Positions 7,191-14,143 are shown, counted from the stretch's first letter. The stretch: DNA of 14,801 bases from an uncultured Blautia sp. (GCA_934409175.1 CAKRVX010000048.1:1-14801); one strand, 5' to 3'. The notes: generated by a model from the letters alone, not told the origin. Program-made: numbers and translations.

Positions 7191-8069
7191 TTATGCCTGA
7201 AAAGCATTAACTTCATCGATAAATTTATTCACTGCACGGGAATGTGGAATGTGCCTCCGCCATGCGATCACGGTACTGGTTTTAATCTCCGGTAAGAGCT
7301 TCCGCTGAACAAGCAGATCTCTGCGCCAGTATTTCGGTGCTCCCTCTATGGAAATCGGATATCCAAGGCCATTCATTGCCATGACTCCTGCATTTGTTCC
7401 GAGGTTGCTTGTAAATGCGATGTTGAGTTTCTTGAAGTCTTTTCCAAACCAGTTGGCAAGTTCGCTCTGAATGTTGACGCGCTCCGGCAGGATCAGAGGT
7501 TTTTCGAGCAGGTCTTCTTTTGTAATATATTCTTTTTCAGCAAGAGGATCGTCAGGACGCATTCCTACTACCCAATGGTCGCTGTTTTTAATACGGACAT
7601 AGTCAAATCCCTCTGTGTCTACCGGTTCCAGGAACATTCCTATATCTACCAGACCTTTGTTCATCATTTCGCTGACAGTGTCGGCAGTTGCTGTGTGAAG
7701 TGCGATCTGTACCATGTGATATTTTTCTCTGAACTGTCTGCATATCTTAGCCAGAGTCTCCACTGCTGCGAATTCTCCGCATCCAATGGTGATCGTGCCC
7801 TCGATGAGTTCCTTGTTTCCTTTGAACTCATCCATCAGACGCTCCTCCAAATCTATGATTTCCAGTGCCCTGCGCTTCAACAGGATGCCCTCGTCTGTAA
7901 GGGTGATATGATGACCGCCTCGTTTGAAAAGAGGTGTTTCCAGTTCCTCTTCCAGGGCTGCAAGCTGACGGGAAAGGGTTGGCTGGGTGATATGAAGTTG
8001 TTCGGCAGCTTTTGTGAAGCTTTGTTCCTTTGCTACTGTCAGGAAGTAGCGTAATACTCGTAAGTCCAT
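7191..8069 (-). CDS. LysR-family transcriptional regulator
   Basis: A 292-aa protein of standard LysR length. The N-terminal winged helix-turn-helix is at residues 1-60 (RYFLTVAKEQSFTKAAEQL, then HITQPTLSRQLAALEEEL). A linker helix follows, then a periplasmic-binding-protein-like effector domain from about 90 on. The effector is unknown. The regulator directly precedes the flavodoxin, cupin and reductase genes on the same strand and probably controls them. The start at 8069 has only a poor binding site (GGTG). Only 23 nt separate it from the kinase stop at 8093, so it is either read from the upstream operon or has a promoter inside the kinase gene. Confidence 0.9.
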   Translation of the reverse strand: MDLRVLRYFLTVAKEQSFTKAAEQLHITQPTLSRQLAALEEELETPLFKRGGHHITLTDEGILLKRRALEIIDLEERLMDEFKGNKELIEGTITIGCGEFAAVETLAKICRQFREKYHMVQIALHTATADTVSEMMNKGLVDIGMFLEPVDTEGFDYVRIKNSDHWVVGMRPDDPLAEKEYITKEDLLEKPLILPERVNIQSELANWFGKDFKKLNIAFTSNLGTNAGVMAMNGLGYPISIEGAPKYWRRDLLVQRKLLPEIKTSTVIAWRRHIPHSRAVNKFIDEVNAFQA

Positions 8070-8092
8070 GTTTATTCACCACACAATATTTT

Positions 8093-8914
8093 TTAATTCT
8101 CCAGTAAATATGCATATTTACGCATCTGAGTTCTCAGTAACGCTTCTACCCTGCTGCATATTTCCCGCTGATAACCAGATGCTGCTTTCTGGATTTCTGT
8201 CTGAATATCTTTTATTGTAAATTTGAATCGTATCTGTGTACCATATAGGTCTTCTGCTGCCTCAAGCTGTTCATAAAAGTCCGTACAAAAAGGCTTGGCT
8301 TCTATTTTTTCCATACATTGTTCCAACGAAAAATCAAGTGGATAATCCTGTCTTGTATCTGCAAACAGGCAGAGTCCCTGGTCAAAGAAAGGGCTTAAAG
8401 AATATTGCTGTGTTTTCTCATCATAAATAACAGCGATATTGTTTGTGTGCCTGTCTTCGTTCATGAAAAATGTATCTATCTCCAGCATGGCTGTCATGTA
8501 TTTTCCAAAATCGTTGAGTCCGGTAATCTCCTCTATTTGCTCTACCAGATATTGAATCCGTTCTGAAGTATCCGCAAATTCAGTCAGTTTTACTGCCAGA
8601 CTTTCGCCCGTATATCGACGATAAAGCTTTTCCAACGGAATCAGAACCTGATTTTCTTTTAAAAAATCCAAACTGGAACATCCCTGAAATGTTTTCCCAT
8701 TATATTCAATTGCAACAGATTCATACACAACAAAGGGATATGTGCAACTGCTCTTCTGCAAAAGACTGGATATAAGTACTTCTGATAAACCCTCATATCC
8801 CATATAATCTGCCTTATACCACATATCACCAACTTTCCATTTAAGCTGATCTCCTTTAGATGTATGTCCTGTCTTATGCAATGGAGAATATACATTAAAA
8901 TTAAGATTTTTCAT
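8093..8914 (-). CDS. HipA-like (HipT/CtkA-type) protein kinase
   Basis: A 273-aa protein with the marks of the HipA kinase fold. A candidate nucleotide loop at about 18-25 (TSKGDQLK) is followed by K34 in WYKAD and E41/E45 on the next helix. The catalytic loop is NEDRHTNN at 152-159 (D154 base, N159 metal ligand). A metal-binding SPFFDQG (D178) corresponds to the HipA 'P-[YF]-D' motif. HipA is about 440 aa with an extra N-terminal subdomain; this protein lacks it, like HipT and CtkA. GGGAGGG precedes the ATG, inside the end of the helix-turn-helix gene, with a 6-nt gap, so the two are translationally coupled. Activity as a toxin or a regulatory Ser/Thr kinase is inferred. The target is unknown. 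Confidence 0.78.
   Translation of the reverse strand: MKNLNFNVYSPLHKTGHTSKGDQLKWKVGDMWYKADYMGYEGLSEVLISSLLQKSSCTYPFVVYESVAIEYNGKTFQGCSSLDFLKENQVLIPLEKLYRRYTGESLAVKLTEFADTSERIQYLVEQIEEITGLNDFGKYMTAMLEIDTFFMNEDRHTNNIAVIYDEKTQQYSLSPFFDQGLCLFADTRQDYPLDFSLEQCMEKIEAKPFCTDFYEQLEAAEDLYGTQIRFKFTIKDIQTEIQKAASGYQREICSRVEALLRTQMRKYAYLLEN
8104..8121. promoter_or_regulatory. Perfect 18-bp palindrome before the LysR gene
   Basis: GTAAATATGCATATTTAC is a perfect palindrome inside the last codons of the kinase gene, 35-52 nt before the LysR start codon. It could be a LysR self-regulatory operator. It overlaps coding sequence for MRKYAYLLEN, so selection on protein may partly explain it. Confidence 0.4.
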
Positions 8915-8920
8915 TTTTAA

Positions 8921-9538
8921 TCATCCCTCCCTTTTCAGAATCATAATCCACTGATGGTCATCTGACATGCGTCCCTGTGTTTTTTCAATAATTAAAAGCG
9001 GATCATAAAAAGGAATATTCATTTCTTTCAGAATGTCTTTCACATGATCACGTGTTCTTGGAAAGCATCTTTCTTCAAGAAAATATTCGAAATCATCCCA
9101 ACCTGGCTCTGTTACTACTCCGAATGCACGGAATATAATCTGGTCTGTGTAGTTTTTGATTTTGATTTTCTCATGTCGGAAATCAATATCTATGGTTGTG
9201 CAGAGGTCATCGTGGTTCATAAAATTCATCCGCATTTTTACATCCGGATCATTCGTGAAACGGTGAGCTCGTTTTATCTGACTGTAGATTGTCTGACGGG
9301 AAACACGGTACTGTTTTGCGATGTCTGTAACTTTTACTCCACGTATCTGCAATGCCATAATGTGTGCAATCTGTTCTTCGGTAAAAGAGTTTTTTCTTCC
9401 GGTGGGATGTTTCTTTTTGGAGGTATTGTTTGTATTAGACTGCTGACATCGGTAGCTGTCCGCATCTTTGGATATCTGCTGTAATTCATGAATATCTGTT
9501 GTTCCGAAAATCTGCTGTATCTGTTTTTTAAAGTCCAT
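8921..9538 (-). CDS. Helix-turn-helix protein with unfamiliar C-terminal domain, partner of the HipA-like kinase
   Basis: A 205-aa protein. Residues about 53-90 form a resolvase/invertase-like helix-turn-helix (FTEEQIAHIMALQIRGVKV, then TDIAKQYRVSRQTIYSQIKR), preceded by a polar, low-complexity linker (about 32-50). The C-terminal half (about 100-205) is predicted alpha/beta with conserved-looking FLEERCFPRTRDHVKDIL, YDPL and EKTQGR; I do not recognise a named family. It starts at 9538 with AAAGGTGGTGG upstream and a near-consensus promoter. Ending 6 nt before the kinase, it occupies the position of the antitoxin/repressor in hip operons. The C-terminal domain could stand in for the HipA N-terminal subdomain (HipS), but this is speculation from size and a vague pattern. 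Confidence 0.75.
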   Translation of the reverse strand: MDFKKQIQQIFGTTDIHELQQISKDADSYRCQQSNTNNTSKKKHPTGRKNSFTEEQIAHIMALQIRGVKVTDIAKQYRVSRQTIYSQIKRAHRFTNDPDVKMRMNFMNHDDLCTTIDIDFRHEKIKIKNYTDQIIFRAFGVVTEPGWDDFEYFLEERCFPRTRDHVKDILKEMNIPFYDPLLIIEKTQGRMSDDHQWIMILKREG

Positions 9539-9568
9539 ATTGATGCCACCACCTTTTTATTTTTCCTG

Positions 9569-9597
9569 AGTATAGCATGGCGCAAAAAAAGTGTCAA
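9569..9597 (-). promoter_or_regulatory. Near-consensus promoter of the helix-turn-helix/kinase operon
   Basis: TTGACA (9597-9592), a 17-bp spacer and TATACT (9574-9569) on the minus strand give 6 of 6 and 5 of 6 matches at ideal spacing. The start site is expected near 9562, with a leader of about 25 nt. The -35 lies inside the downstream arm of the hairpin at 9590-9616. Confidence 0.8.
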
Positions 9598-9616
9598 GAA
9601 ACTGTTTCTTGACACT
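9583..9616 (-). terminator. Hydrolase terminator hairpin that doubles as promoter/operator DNA
   Basis: Arms AGTGTCAAGAAA (9590-9601) and TTTCTTGACACT (9605-9616) are perfectly complementary around a 3-nt centre. On the minus strand seven T residues follow (9589-9583), so it is a classic rho-independent terminator starting 6 nt after the hydrolase stop codon. The same DNA carries the -35 of the next operon and is a symmetrical candidate operator. Confidence 0.85.
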
Positions 9617-9622
9617 CTTATT

Positions 9623-10177
9623 TTACTTATAAACCAAATATTCATTTGTTTTTATCATCACATCCTCAAGAATTTTCAAATTTTTCAATGTATCTTTTGC
9701 TTCCAATGAGTGATTTGCATTTTCATAAACGTACATTGGTATTTTCTGTTTTCGAGAAAGTTCCTGTACTTCGGGAACTATACTCCAAGGATCTGATGTT
9801 CCGATAAAGGCTATTGCATCCTCATGTTTAAAATCATATGTATATTTCAGCGGCGTATACAGAACCTGGCGGCATTTGAGGCTATGTTTTTCTGCATATG
9901 CAGATGCTATGATCGTTCCTACACTTTTTGAGATGAATAATATTTCGTCGTATTTGTCAAAGTCAATCGCAGAAAGATTTTTCTCCGCCTGTGCATACAG
10001 ACCCTCAAAGGCCTGCTGCATTTTCTTTTCATTTCCGCGGATATTCCCACCATCATAAGAATAACTCAATGTAATTGTCTCTTCATATCCATATTCCTGC
10101 GCCAGTTTTCGTGAATAATATAAAAGTGGTTTGTCACAATGATACCCAATACCTGGGAAAAATACTGCCAGTTTCAT
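9623..10177 (-). CDS. Small alpha/beta-hydrolase-like protein
   Basis: A 184-aa cytoplasmic protein with a minimal alpha/beta-hydrolase layout. An initial beta strand (KLAVFFPGIGY) is followed by a nucleophile elbow SKSVG with S85, then D129 in GTSDPW and H156 in NANHSLE, in the right order for a Ser-Asp-His triad. The elbow is S-x-S-x-G rather than G-x-S-x-G. A start at 10186 is possible, but its ribosome site would be too close. The ATG at 10177 lies about 10 nt after AGGAG and gives MKLAVFF. The substrate is unknown. The gene is a single unit between two terminators. A weak TTGCGA-N17-TAAAAG promoter overlaps repeat copy C upstream. Confidence 0.75.
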   Translation of the reverse strand: MKLAVFFPGIGYHCDKPLLYYSRKLAQEYGYEETITLSYSYDGGNIRGNEKKMQQAFEGLYAQAEKNLSAIDFDKYDEILFISKSVGTIIASAYAEKHSLKCRQVLYTPLKYTYDFKHEDAIAFIGTSDPWSIVPEVQELSRKQKIPMYVYENANHSLEAKDTLKNLKILEDVMIKTNEYLVYK

Positions 10178-10204
10178 GTTCCACATTCTCCTTCTCTATT
10201 TTCT

Positions 10205-10263
10205 TTTACTAAATCAGGTAAATACTCGCAATTTGCCTCACTGCTTACTTGATTCAATCAAAT
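10205..10263. repeat. Intergenic repeat, copy C
   Basis: TGCCTCACTGCTTACTTGA followed by TTCAATCAAAT (10234-10263) matches 5565-5595 in the same orientation apart from a 1-nt indel and a few changes. The adjoining AAATCAGGTAAAT (minus strand ATTTACCTGATTT) matches the CCTGAT core of the other copies at similar spacing. It lies upstream of the hydrolase gene. Confidence 0.5.
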
Positions 10264-10272
10264 TATTCACCC

Positions 10273-10321
10273 AAAAACAGCACGGAGCAGCACATCCCGT
10301 TTGATATGCTGCTCCACTGTT
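10273..10321 (-). terminator. Rho-independent terminator of the dipeptidase gene
   Basis: GGAGCAGCA (10284-10292) pairs with TGCTGCTCC (10307-10315), extended by AACAG (10276-10280) against CTGTT (10317-10321). On the minus strand the hairpin is followed by TTTTT (10279-10275 region) and lies about 25 nt after the dipeptidase stop. Confidence 0.85.
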
Positions 10322-10345
10322 GTTTATAGTCAAATCAATATTCTA

Positions 10346-11704
10346 TCAGATAGCCAGAAGATTCTTAATAGCCTCCATATAGATCAGAACTGCTTTCTCC
10401 ATACCAGAAACAAGAATATATTCATCTGCGCTGTGGATTCTGTAGTCGATTCCCATTTTCTCAGGTCCGAATGCGATGATGTTCTTGAGGGATTTTGCAT
10501 AAGTTCCGCCGCCGATTACCATTGGTTTGTTCTCTGTATCACCAGTTACGTCTGTATAGGCTTTGTATAAAGCATTTACAAGTGGAGATTCTCTTGGGAA
10601 AAATAACGGATCACCGATCTCCAGGATTTCCATGCGGCCGTTCTCGTCTTCCAGTCTGTCTGCGCACATTTTGCGGACTTCGTCTGCTTTCAATGTGACA
10701 GGTACACGGATATCGATCGTACAGGAAACTACTCCATTTTCTGTCTTGATGATTCCGTTACATAAAGTAAGATCTCCGTACTCATCTGCAAATTTAAGTC
10801 CAATACCTGAACCATCACAGGATGTTCCGATATGTGTATTATAGAATTTCACAAAATCATCTTCGAATCCTGTTTTCTCCAGGCACTCAAAAGTAACCCC
10901 TGCTGCATTCACTCCGAGAGTTGGTGTGCTGGCATGTGCCGGAACTCCTTTTGCATAGATGCTGAGCTGACCGTTTTCTTCTGTCAGTTTGTATTCCTGA
11001 AGTTTTGTTTCGGAAAGTGCTGCTTCCAGTTTTTCTTTCAGTCCTGCTTCTGCCGGTACAACGATGGTGCAGGAGTCACATACTGCATTGGAAACGAAAC
11101 CGCCATCTGCAGAAATGATTTTTGTATTCTTGGAATATGCCATCATTCCCATATGCCCTTTCTCGCCGTGAATACATGGAAAACTTGCATCAGGAGTGAA
11201 TCCACAGGATAATTCTTCTGCTACTTCATTGTAATGCTCCATACATTTGGAACCTGTTTCCTCATTGCATCCCATGATGAGACGGACTCTTTTATTTAAT
11301 TTCATACCGGAATCACGGAGAAGTTTCATGGCATAAAGAGCTTCCAGAACAGGACCTTTGTCATCGGTTGTTCCGCGGCCGTAAACATAATCACCCTCAC
11401 GTGTCAGCTTAAACGGATCATAACTCCAGTCACCGCCTACAGGTACGATATCAAGATGACCGGCAATACCTACGATTTCTTCACCTTCACCCATCTCTGC
11501 ATAACCGCAGTAATTGTCCAGATTTACTGTCTTGAAACCGAGTTCTTCTGCAATTTTAAGTCCCTCTTCCAGCGCTTTGGCAGGCCCCTCACCGAATGGC
11601 ATTCCCTCTGCCGGGATACCAAGCTGGGAATCAATCGCTACCAGCCTTCCAAGATTTGTCAACATTTCATCTGTTAATCCGTGAATTTGTTCTTTCATAT
11701 CCAT
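10346..11704 (-). CDS. M20 family metallodipeptidase (PepV/Sapep type)
   Basis: A 452-aa cytoplasmic di-zinc aminopeptidase that should cleave dipeptides, perhaps beta-Ala/D-Ala types. Metal and catalytic residues are in order: H83 and D85 in GHLDIVPVG, D114 in GRGTTDDKGP, E148/E149 in CNEETGS, Asp in TPDASFP, and a C-terminal His in YRIHSADEY. The lid domain lies between about residues 180 and 380. Length matches PepV (about 470 aa). A longer frame opens at 11746, but that codon overlaps the -10 box of the promoter. The ATG at 11704 has GGAGG about 11 nt upstream and begins MDMKEQIHGL. It is transcribed alone, with its own promoter and terminator. Confidence 0.9.
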   Translation of the reverse strand: MDMKEQIHGLTDEMLTNLGRLVAIDSQLGIPAEGMPFGEGPAKALEEGLKIAEELGFKTVNLDNYCGYAEMGEGEEIVGIAGHLDIVPVGGDWSYDPFKLTREGDYVYGRGTTDDKGPVLEALYAMKLLRDSGMKLNKRVRLIMGCNEETGSKCMEHYNEVAEELSCGFTPDASFPCIHGEKGHMGMMAYSKNTKIISADGGFVSNAVCDSCTIVVPAEAGLKEKLEAALSETKLQEYKLTEENGQLSIYAKGVPAHASTPTLGVNAAGVTFECLEKTGFEDDFVKFYNTHIGTSCDGSGIGLKFADEYGDLTLCNGIIKTENGVVSCTIDIRVPVTLKADEVRKMCADRLEDENGRMEILEIGDPLFFPRESPLVNALYKAYTDVTGDTENKPMVIGGGTYAKSLKNIIAFGPEKMGIDYRIHSADEYILVSGMEKAVLIYMEAIKNLLAI

Positions 11705-11744
11705 TGTATTTATATCCTCCAATACTGTATTTGAGATATTTTTC

Positions 11745-11753
11745 ATTATAGCA
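11745..11753 (-). promoter_or_regulatory. Extended -10 promoter of the dipeptidase gene
   Basis: The minus strand reads TGC then TATAAT (11750-11745), a perfect extended -10. No consensus -35 is present. The start site near 11738 gives a short leader containing the GGAGG site and rules out translation from 11746. Confidence 0.65.
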
Positions 11754-11812
11754 TATATCTCTATACAATTGGCAGAATTTCTTAATTCTTCCTTTATTCT
11801 GACTGAGATAAA

Positions 11813-12694
11813 CTAAATTTTCTGAAACCTGAAGTTCTTCGCAAAACGTAAAAAACATTCCACATCATTATAAAGATACTGATCCCGTTTCCACATCAAG
11901 ACCGTGTCAAAATAAATCGGACTGGAAAATGGAATTGCAACCATATCCGACTCCTGACGAACAAGTGCATCCATCAGAAATGCTGCTGCCGTTCCATCGG
12001 AGATAAATTGCTTGATCATGCTTAGCTGACTGGAATACAACAGTACATTAGGTCTTAACTGCTTTTCTGCAAAAAGTGCCAGAACCGCATTGGACGGCGC
12101 AGTATCTGTTCCGAAAAGTACCAAAGGTTCTCCGTCCAGCATCGTCACATCAATGGACTCTGCACTGGCCAGGCGGTGAGAAGGACTGACGCAAAGCACC
12201 AGTTGAGTCTGGCTCAGCTTCTGAAATGAAAATTCAGAGGAAGGAAGCGCCGGGAGTGTTGCCATGGCCAAATCCAGTTCCCCCTGTCCCAGAAGCTTTT
12301 CCGCATGAAGAGATCCACATTCTGTAATTGAAAGGGTAATTTCCGGATATTTTTCTTCAAATGCCTTATAAAGTTGTGGAAAAAACACGGTACCCGCCAT
12401 GGGCGGAATTCCGATACGAAATCTGTTTTTCTGCTTTCCCAGATCCTCCATCTGCCAGGAAAGCTCATCAAACTGACGGGTCAGCTGCTGAGCCCGCTCC
12501 CTCAGGAAACTTCCCTCTGCCGTCAATAACAGACGCCTCCCCTCATGTCGAAACAGATTAATATGAAATTCACTCTCCAGATCCCGGATGGTTCCCGAGA
12601 CAGAAGGCTGAGAAATATGCAAAAATTCTGCTGCGCGGCTCACACTCTGAAATTGGCAGACTGCGAGAAACTGCTGTAATTTGGCAATAGTCAT
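11813..12694 (-). CDS. LysR-family regulator divergent from malic enzyme
   Basis: A 293-aa LysR-type protein. The helix-turn-helix is at residues about 1-60 (QQFLAVCQFQSVSRAAEFL, HISQPSVSGTIRDLE), and the effector domain runs from about 90 (RIGIPPMAGTVFFPQLYKAF onward). Translation is placed at the ATG at 12694, which has AAGGAG about 9 nt upstream. The earlier ATG at 12742 falls on the -10 box. It is divergent from the malic enzyme gene, the classical layout for a LysR activator and its target. The ligand may be an organic acid such as malate, but this is inferred from context. The dyad at 12718-12734 suggests it represses itself. Confidence 0.9.
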   Translation of the reverse strand: MTIAKLQQFLAVCQFQSVSRAAEFLHISQPSVSGTIRDLESEFHINLFRHEGRRLLLTAEGSFLRERAQQLTRQFDELSWQMEDLGKQKNRFRIGIPPMAGTVFFPQLYKAFEEKYPEITLSITECGSLHAEKLLGQGELDLAMATLPALPSSEFSFQKLSQTQLVLCVSPSHRLASAESIDVTMLDGEPLVLFGTDTAPSNAVLALFAEKQLRPNVLLYSSQLSMIKQFISDGTAAAFLMDALVRQESDMVAIPFSSPIYFDTVLMWKRDQYLYNDVECFLRFAKNFRFQKI

Positions 12695-12717
12695 ACTGCG
12701 CGGCTCCTTTCCGAATC

Positions 12718-12734
12718 TATAGGTTTTTCCTATA
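12718..12734. promoter_or_regulatory. LysR-box dyad at the LysR start site
   Basis: TATAGG-TTTTT-CCTATA is a perfect inverted repeat with 6-bp arms. It contains ATA-N9-TAT and T-N11-A, the typical LysR recognition pattern. It begins right at the predicted transcription start of the LysR gene, suited to autorepression. Confidence 0.55.
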
Positions 12735-12741
12735 ATAACCA

Positions 12742-12770
12742 ATTATATATATATTTTACTTTTTTGTAAA
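12742..12770 (-). promoter_or_regulatory. Sigma-A promoter of the LysR gene
   Basis: TTTACA (12770-12765), a 17-bp spacer and TATAAT (12747-12742) on the minus strand match consensus at 5 of 6 and 6 of 6 positions. The predicted start is near 12735. Confidence 0.75.
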
Positions 12771-12792
12771 GTGGCGCTATGATGCTTATAGA
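12764..12792 (+). promoter_or_regulatory. Weak candidate promoter of malic enzyme
   Basis: TTGTAA (12764-12769), 17 bp and TATAGA (12787-12792) match consensus at 4 of 6 positions each. It overlaps the -35 of the divergent LysR promoter, as in many LysR-controlled pairs. It would give a leader of about 120 nt. Confidence 0.3.
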
Positions 12793-12841
12793 TCATAAAA
12801 ATACAACAAGGATATTTGGCACAGGACTTCACACTCTGCAA

Positions 12842-12858
12842 ACTGTATTGAATGCAGT
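12842..12858. promoter_or_regulatory. Dyad in the malic enzyme upstream region
   Basis: ACTGTATTGAATGCAGT is symmetrical at 14 of 16 non-central positions (ACTG-n-ATT-n-AAT-n-CAGT), a LysR-box-like 17-mer. CTGCA at 12836-12840 can also pair with TGCAG at 12853-12857. It lies 60-76 nt before the malic enzyme start codon. Confidence 0.4.
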
Positions 12859-12917
12859 ATTTTATGAAATTTTACAGGTCAATGAATTTTCAATATCACA
12901 GAAAAGGAGAATGTATT

Positions 12918-14090
12918 ATGGATTACGCAAAAGAATCACTGAAGAAACACTACGAATGGAAGGGTAAACTGGAAATCGCGCCCCGTGCAACTGTAGATAC
13001 CAAAGATGCTCTTTCCCTCGCTTACACACCAGGTGTTGCGCAGCCTTGTCTGGAAATCCAGAAAGATGTCAACAAAAGCTATGAACTGACCCGCCGCTGG
13101 AATACAGTTGCTGTTGTCACTGACGGAACCGCTGTTCTTGGTCTTGGCGATATCGGCCCGGAAGCAGGTATGCCGGTTATGGAAGGTAAATGTGTCCTCT
13201 TCAAGGCATTCGGCGATGTAGATGCTGTTCCACTCTGTGTACGCAGTAAAGATGTAGATGATATTGTCAATACAGTAGCCCTTCTGGCCGGCTCTTTCGG
13301 CGGCGTAAATCTGGAAGACATCTCCGCTCCACGCTGCTTCGAAATCGAAAAGAAACTGAAAGAACGCTGCGATATCCCGATTTTCCATGACGATCAGCAC
13401 GGTACCGCTGTTATCACTCTTGCAGGTCTTTTAAACGCACTGAAGCTGGTTGGCAAGAAAATTGAAGATGTAAAAATCGTAACCTCAGGTGCTGGTGCTG
13501 CCGGCATCGCTATTATCAAACTGATGATGAGCATGGGACTGAAAAATGTAATTATGACAGACCGCAAAGGTGCTATCTATGAAGGCCGTGAAGATCTGAA
13601 CCCTATCAAAGAAGAAATCGCAGCAGTTACCAACCGCAACAAAGAAAAAGGAACTCTGGCTGAAGTTATCAAAGGCGCAGACGTATTCATCGGTGTATCT
13701 GCTCCAGGTGTATTAACCAAAGAAATGGTCTCCACCATGGCAAAAGATGCTATCATCTTCGCATGCGCAAACCCAACTCCGGAGATTTTCCCGGACGAGG
13801 CAAAGGCAGCCGGTGCCGCCGTTGTATCCACAGGACGCAGTGACTTCCCGAACCAGGTCAACAATGTACTGGCATTCCCAGGCATTTTCCGTGGTGCTCT
13901 GGATGTGCGTGCATCCGATATCAACGATGAAATGAAGATTGCAGCCGCTCACGCAATCGCATCTCTGGTATCCGATGATGAATTGAATGCAGACTACATC
14001 CTGCCAGCAGCTTTTGATTCCAGAATCAAGGATTGCGTAGCTGAAGCTGTAGCTGAAGCTGCAAGAAAGAGCGGCGTAGCCCGTATTTAA
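12918..14090 (+). CDS. Malic enzyme (NAD(P)-dependent malate dehydrogenase, decarboxylating)
   Basis: A 390-aa cytoplasmic enzyme that converts malate to pyruvate and CO2 with reduction of NAD(P). The N-terminal malic domain has Y36 in SLAYTPGVAQPC and K91 in MEGKCVL as the expected catalytic pair. Metal-binding acids lie in NLEDISAPRCFEIE and FHDDQHGTA. The Rossmann domain follows with VTSGAGAAGIAI; an Asp ends its second strand (IMTDRKG). Length fits the short bacterial class without a phosphotransacetylase domain. The frame is open from 12852, but AAGGAG just upstream of the ATG at 12918, and the family-typical MDYAKESLKKH beginning, decide the start. It is a single gene, closed by a terminator and probably controlled by the divergent LysR. 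Confidence 0.93.
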   Translation: MDYAKESLKKHYEWKGKLEIAPRATVDTKDALSLAYTPGVAQPCLEIQKDVNKSYELTRRWNTVAVVTDGTAVLGLGDIGPEAGMPVMEGKCVLFKAFGDVDAVPLCVRSKDVDDIVNTVALLAGSFGGVNLEDISAPRCFEIEKKLKERCDIPIFHDDQHGTAVITLAGLLNALKLVGKKIEDVKIVTSGAGAAGIAIIKLMMSMGLKNVIMTDRKGAIYEGREDLNPIKEEIAAVTNRNKEKGTLAEVIKGADVFIGVSAPGVLTKEMVSTMAKDAIIFACANPTPEIFPDEAKAAGAAVVSTGRSDFPNQVNNVLAFPGIFRGALDVRASDINDEMKIAAAHAIASLVSDDELNADYILPAAFDSRIKDCVAEAVAEAARKSGVARI

Positions 14091-14143
14091 AATTTAACAT
14101 TGTGAATCCCCGCACTTACATGCCAATCTTTTAAAAAATCACA

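Noticed and set aside
9605..9637. Plus-strand TTGACA (9609-9614) as a second, opposite promoter
   Set aside because: No -10-like hexamer lies 16-18 bp downstream, and no plus-strand gene follows. It is the mirror image produced by the palindrome.
11705..11746. Longer dipeptidase start at 11746
   Set aside because: That ATG overlaps a perfect extended -10 box, and no ribosome binding site precedes it. The GGAGG site serves 11704.
12695..12742. Longer LysR start at 12742
   Set aside because: The codon lies on the TATAAT box of a strong promoter, and the added residues are not part of the LysR helix-turn-helix domain.
12936..13400. Minus-strand open frame of 154 codons inside malic enzyme
   Set aside because: The plus strand encodes unmistakable malic enzyme motifs, and the minus frame has no suitable start context or family resemblance.
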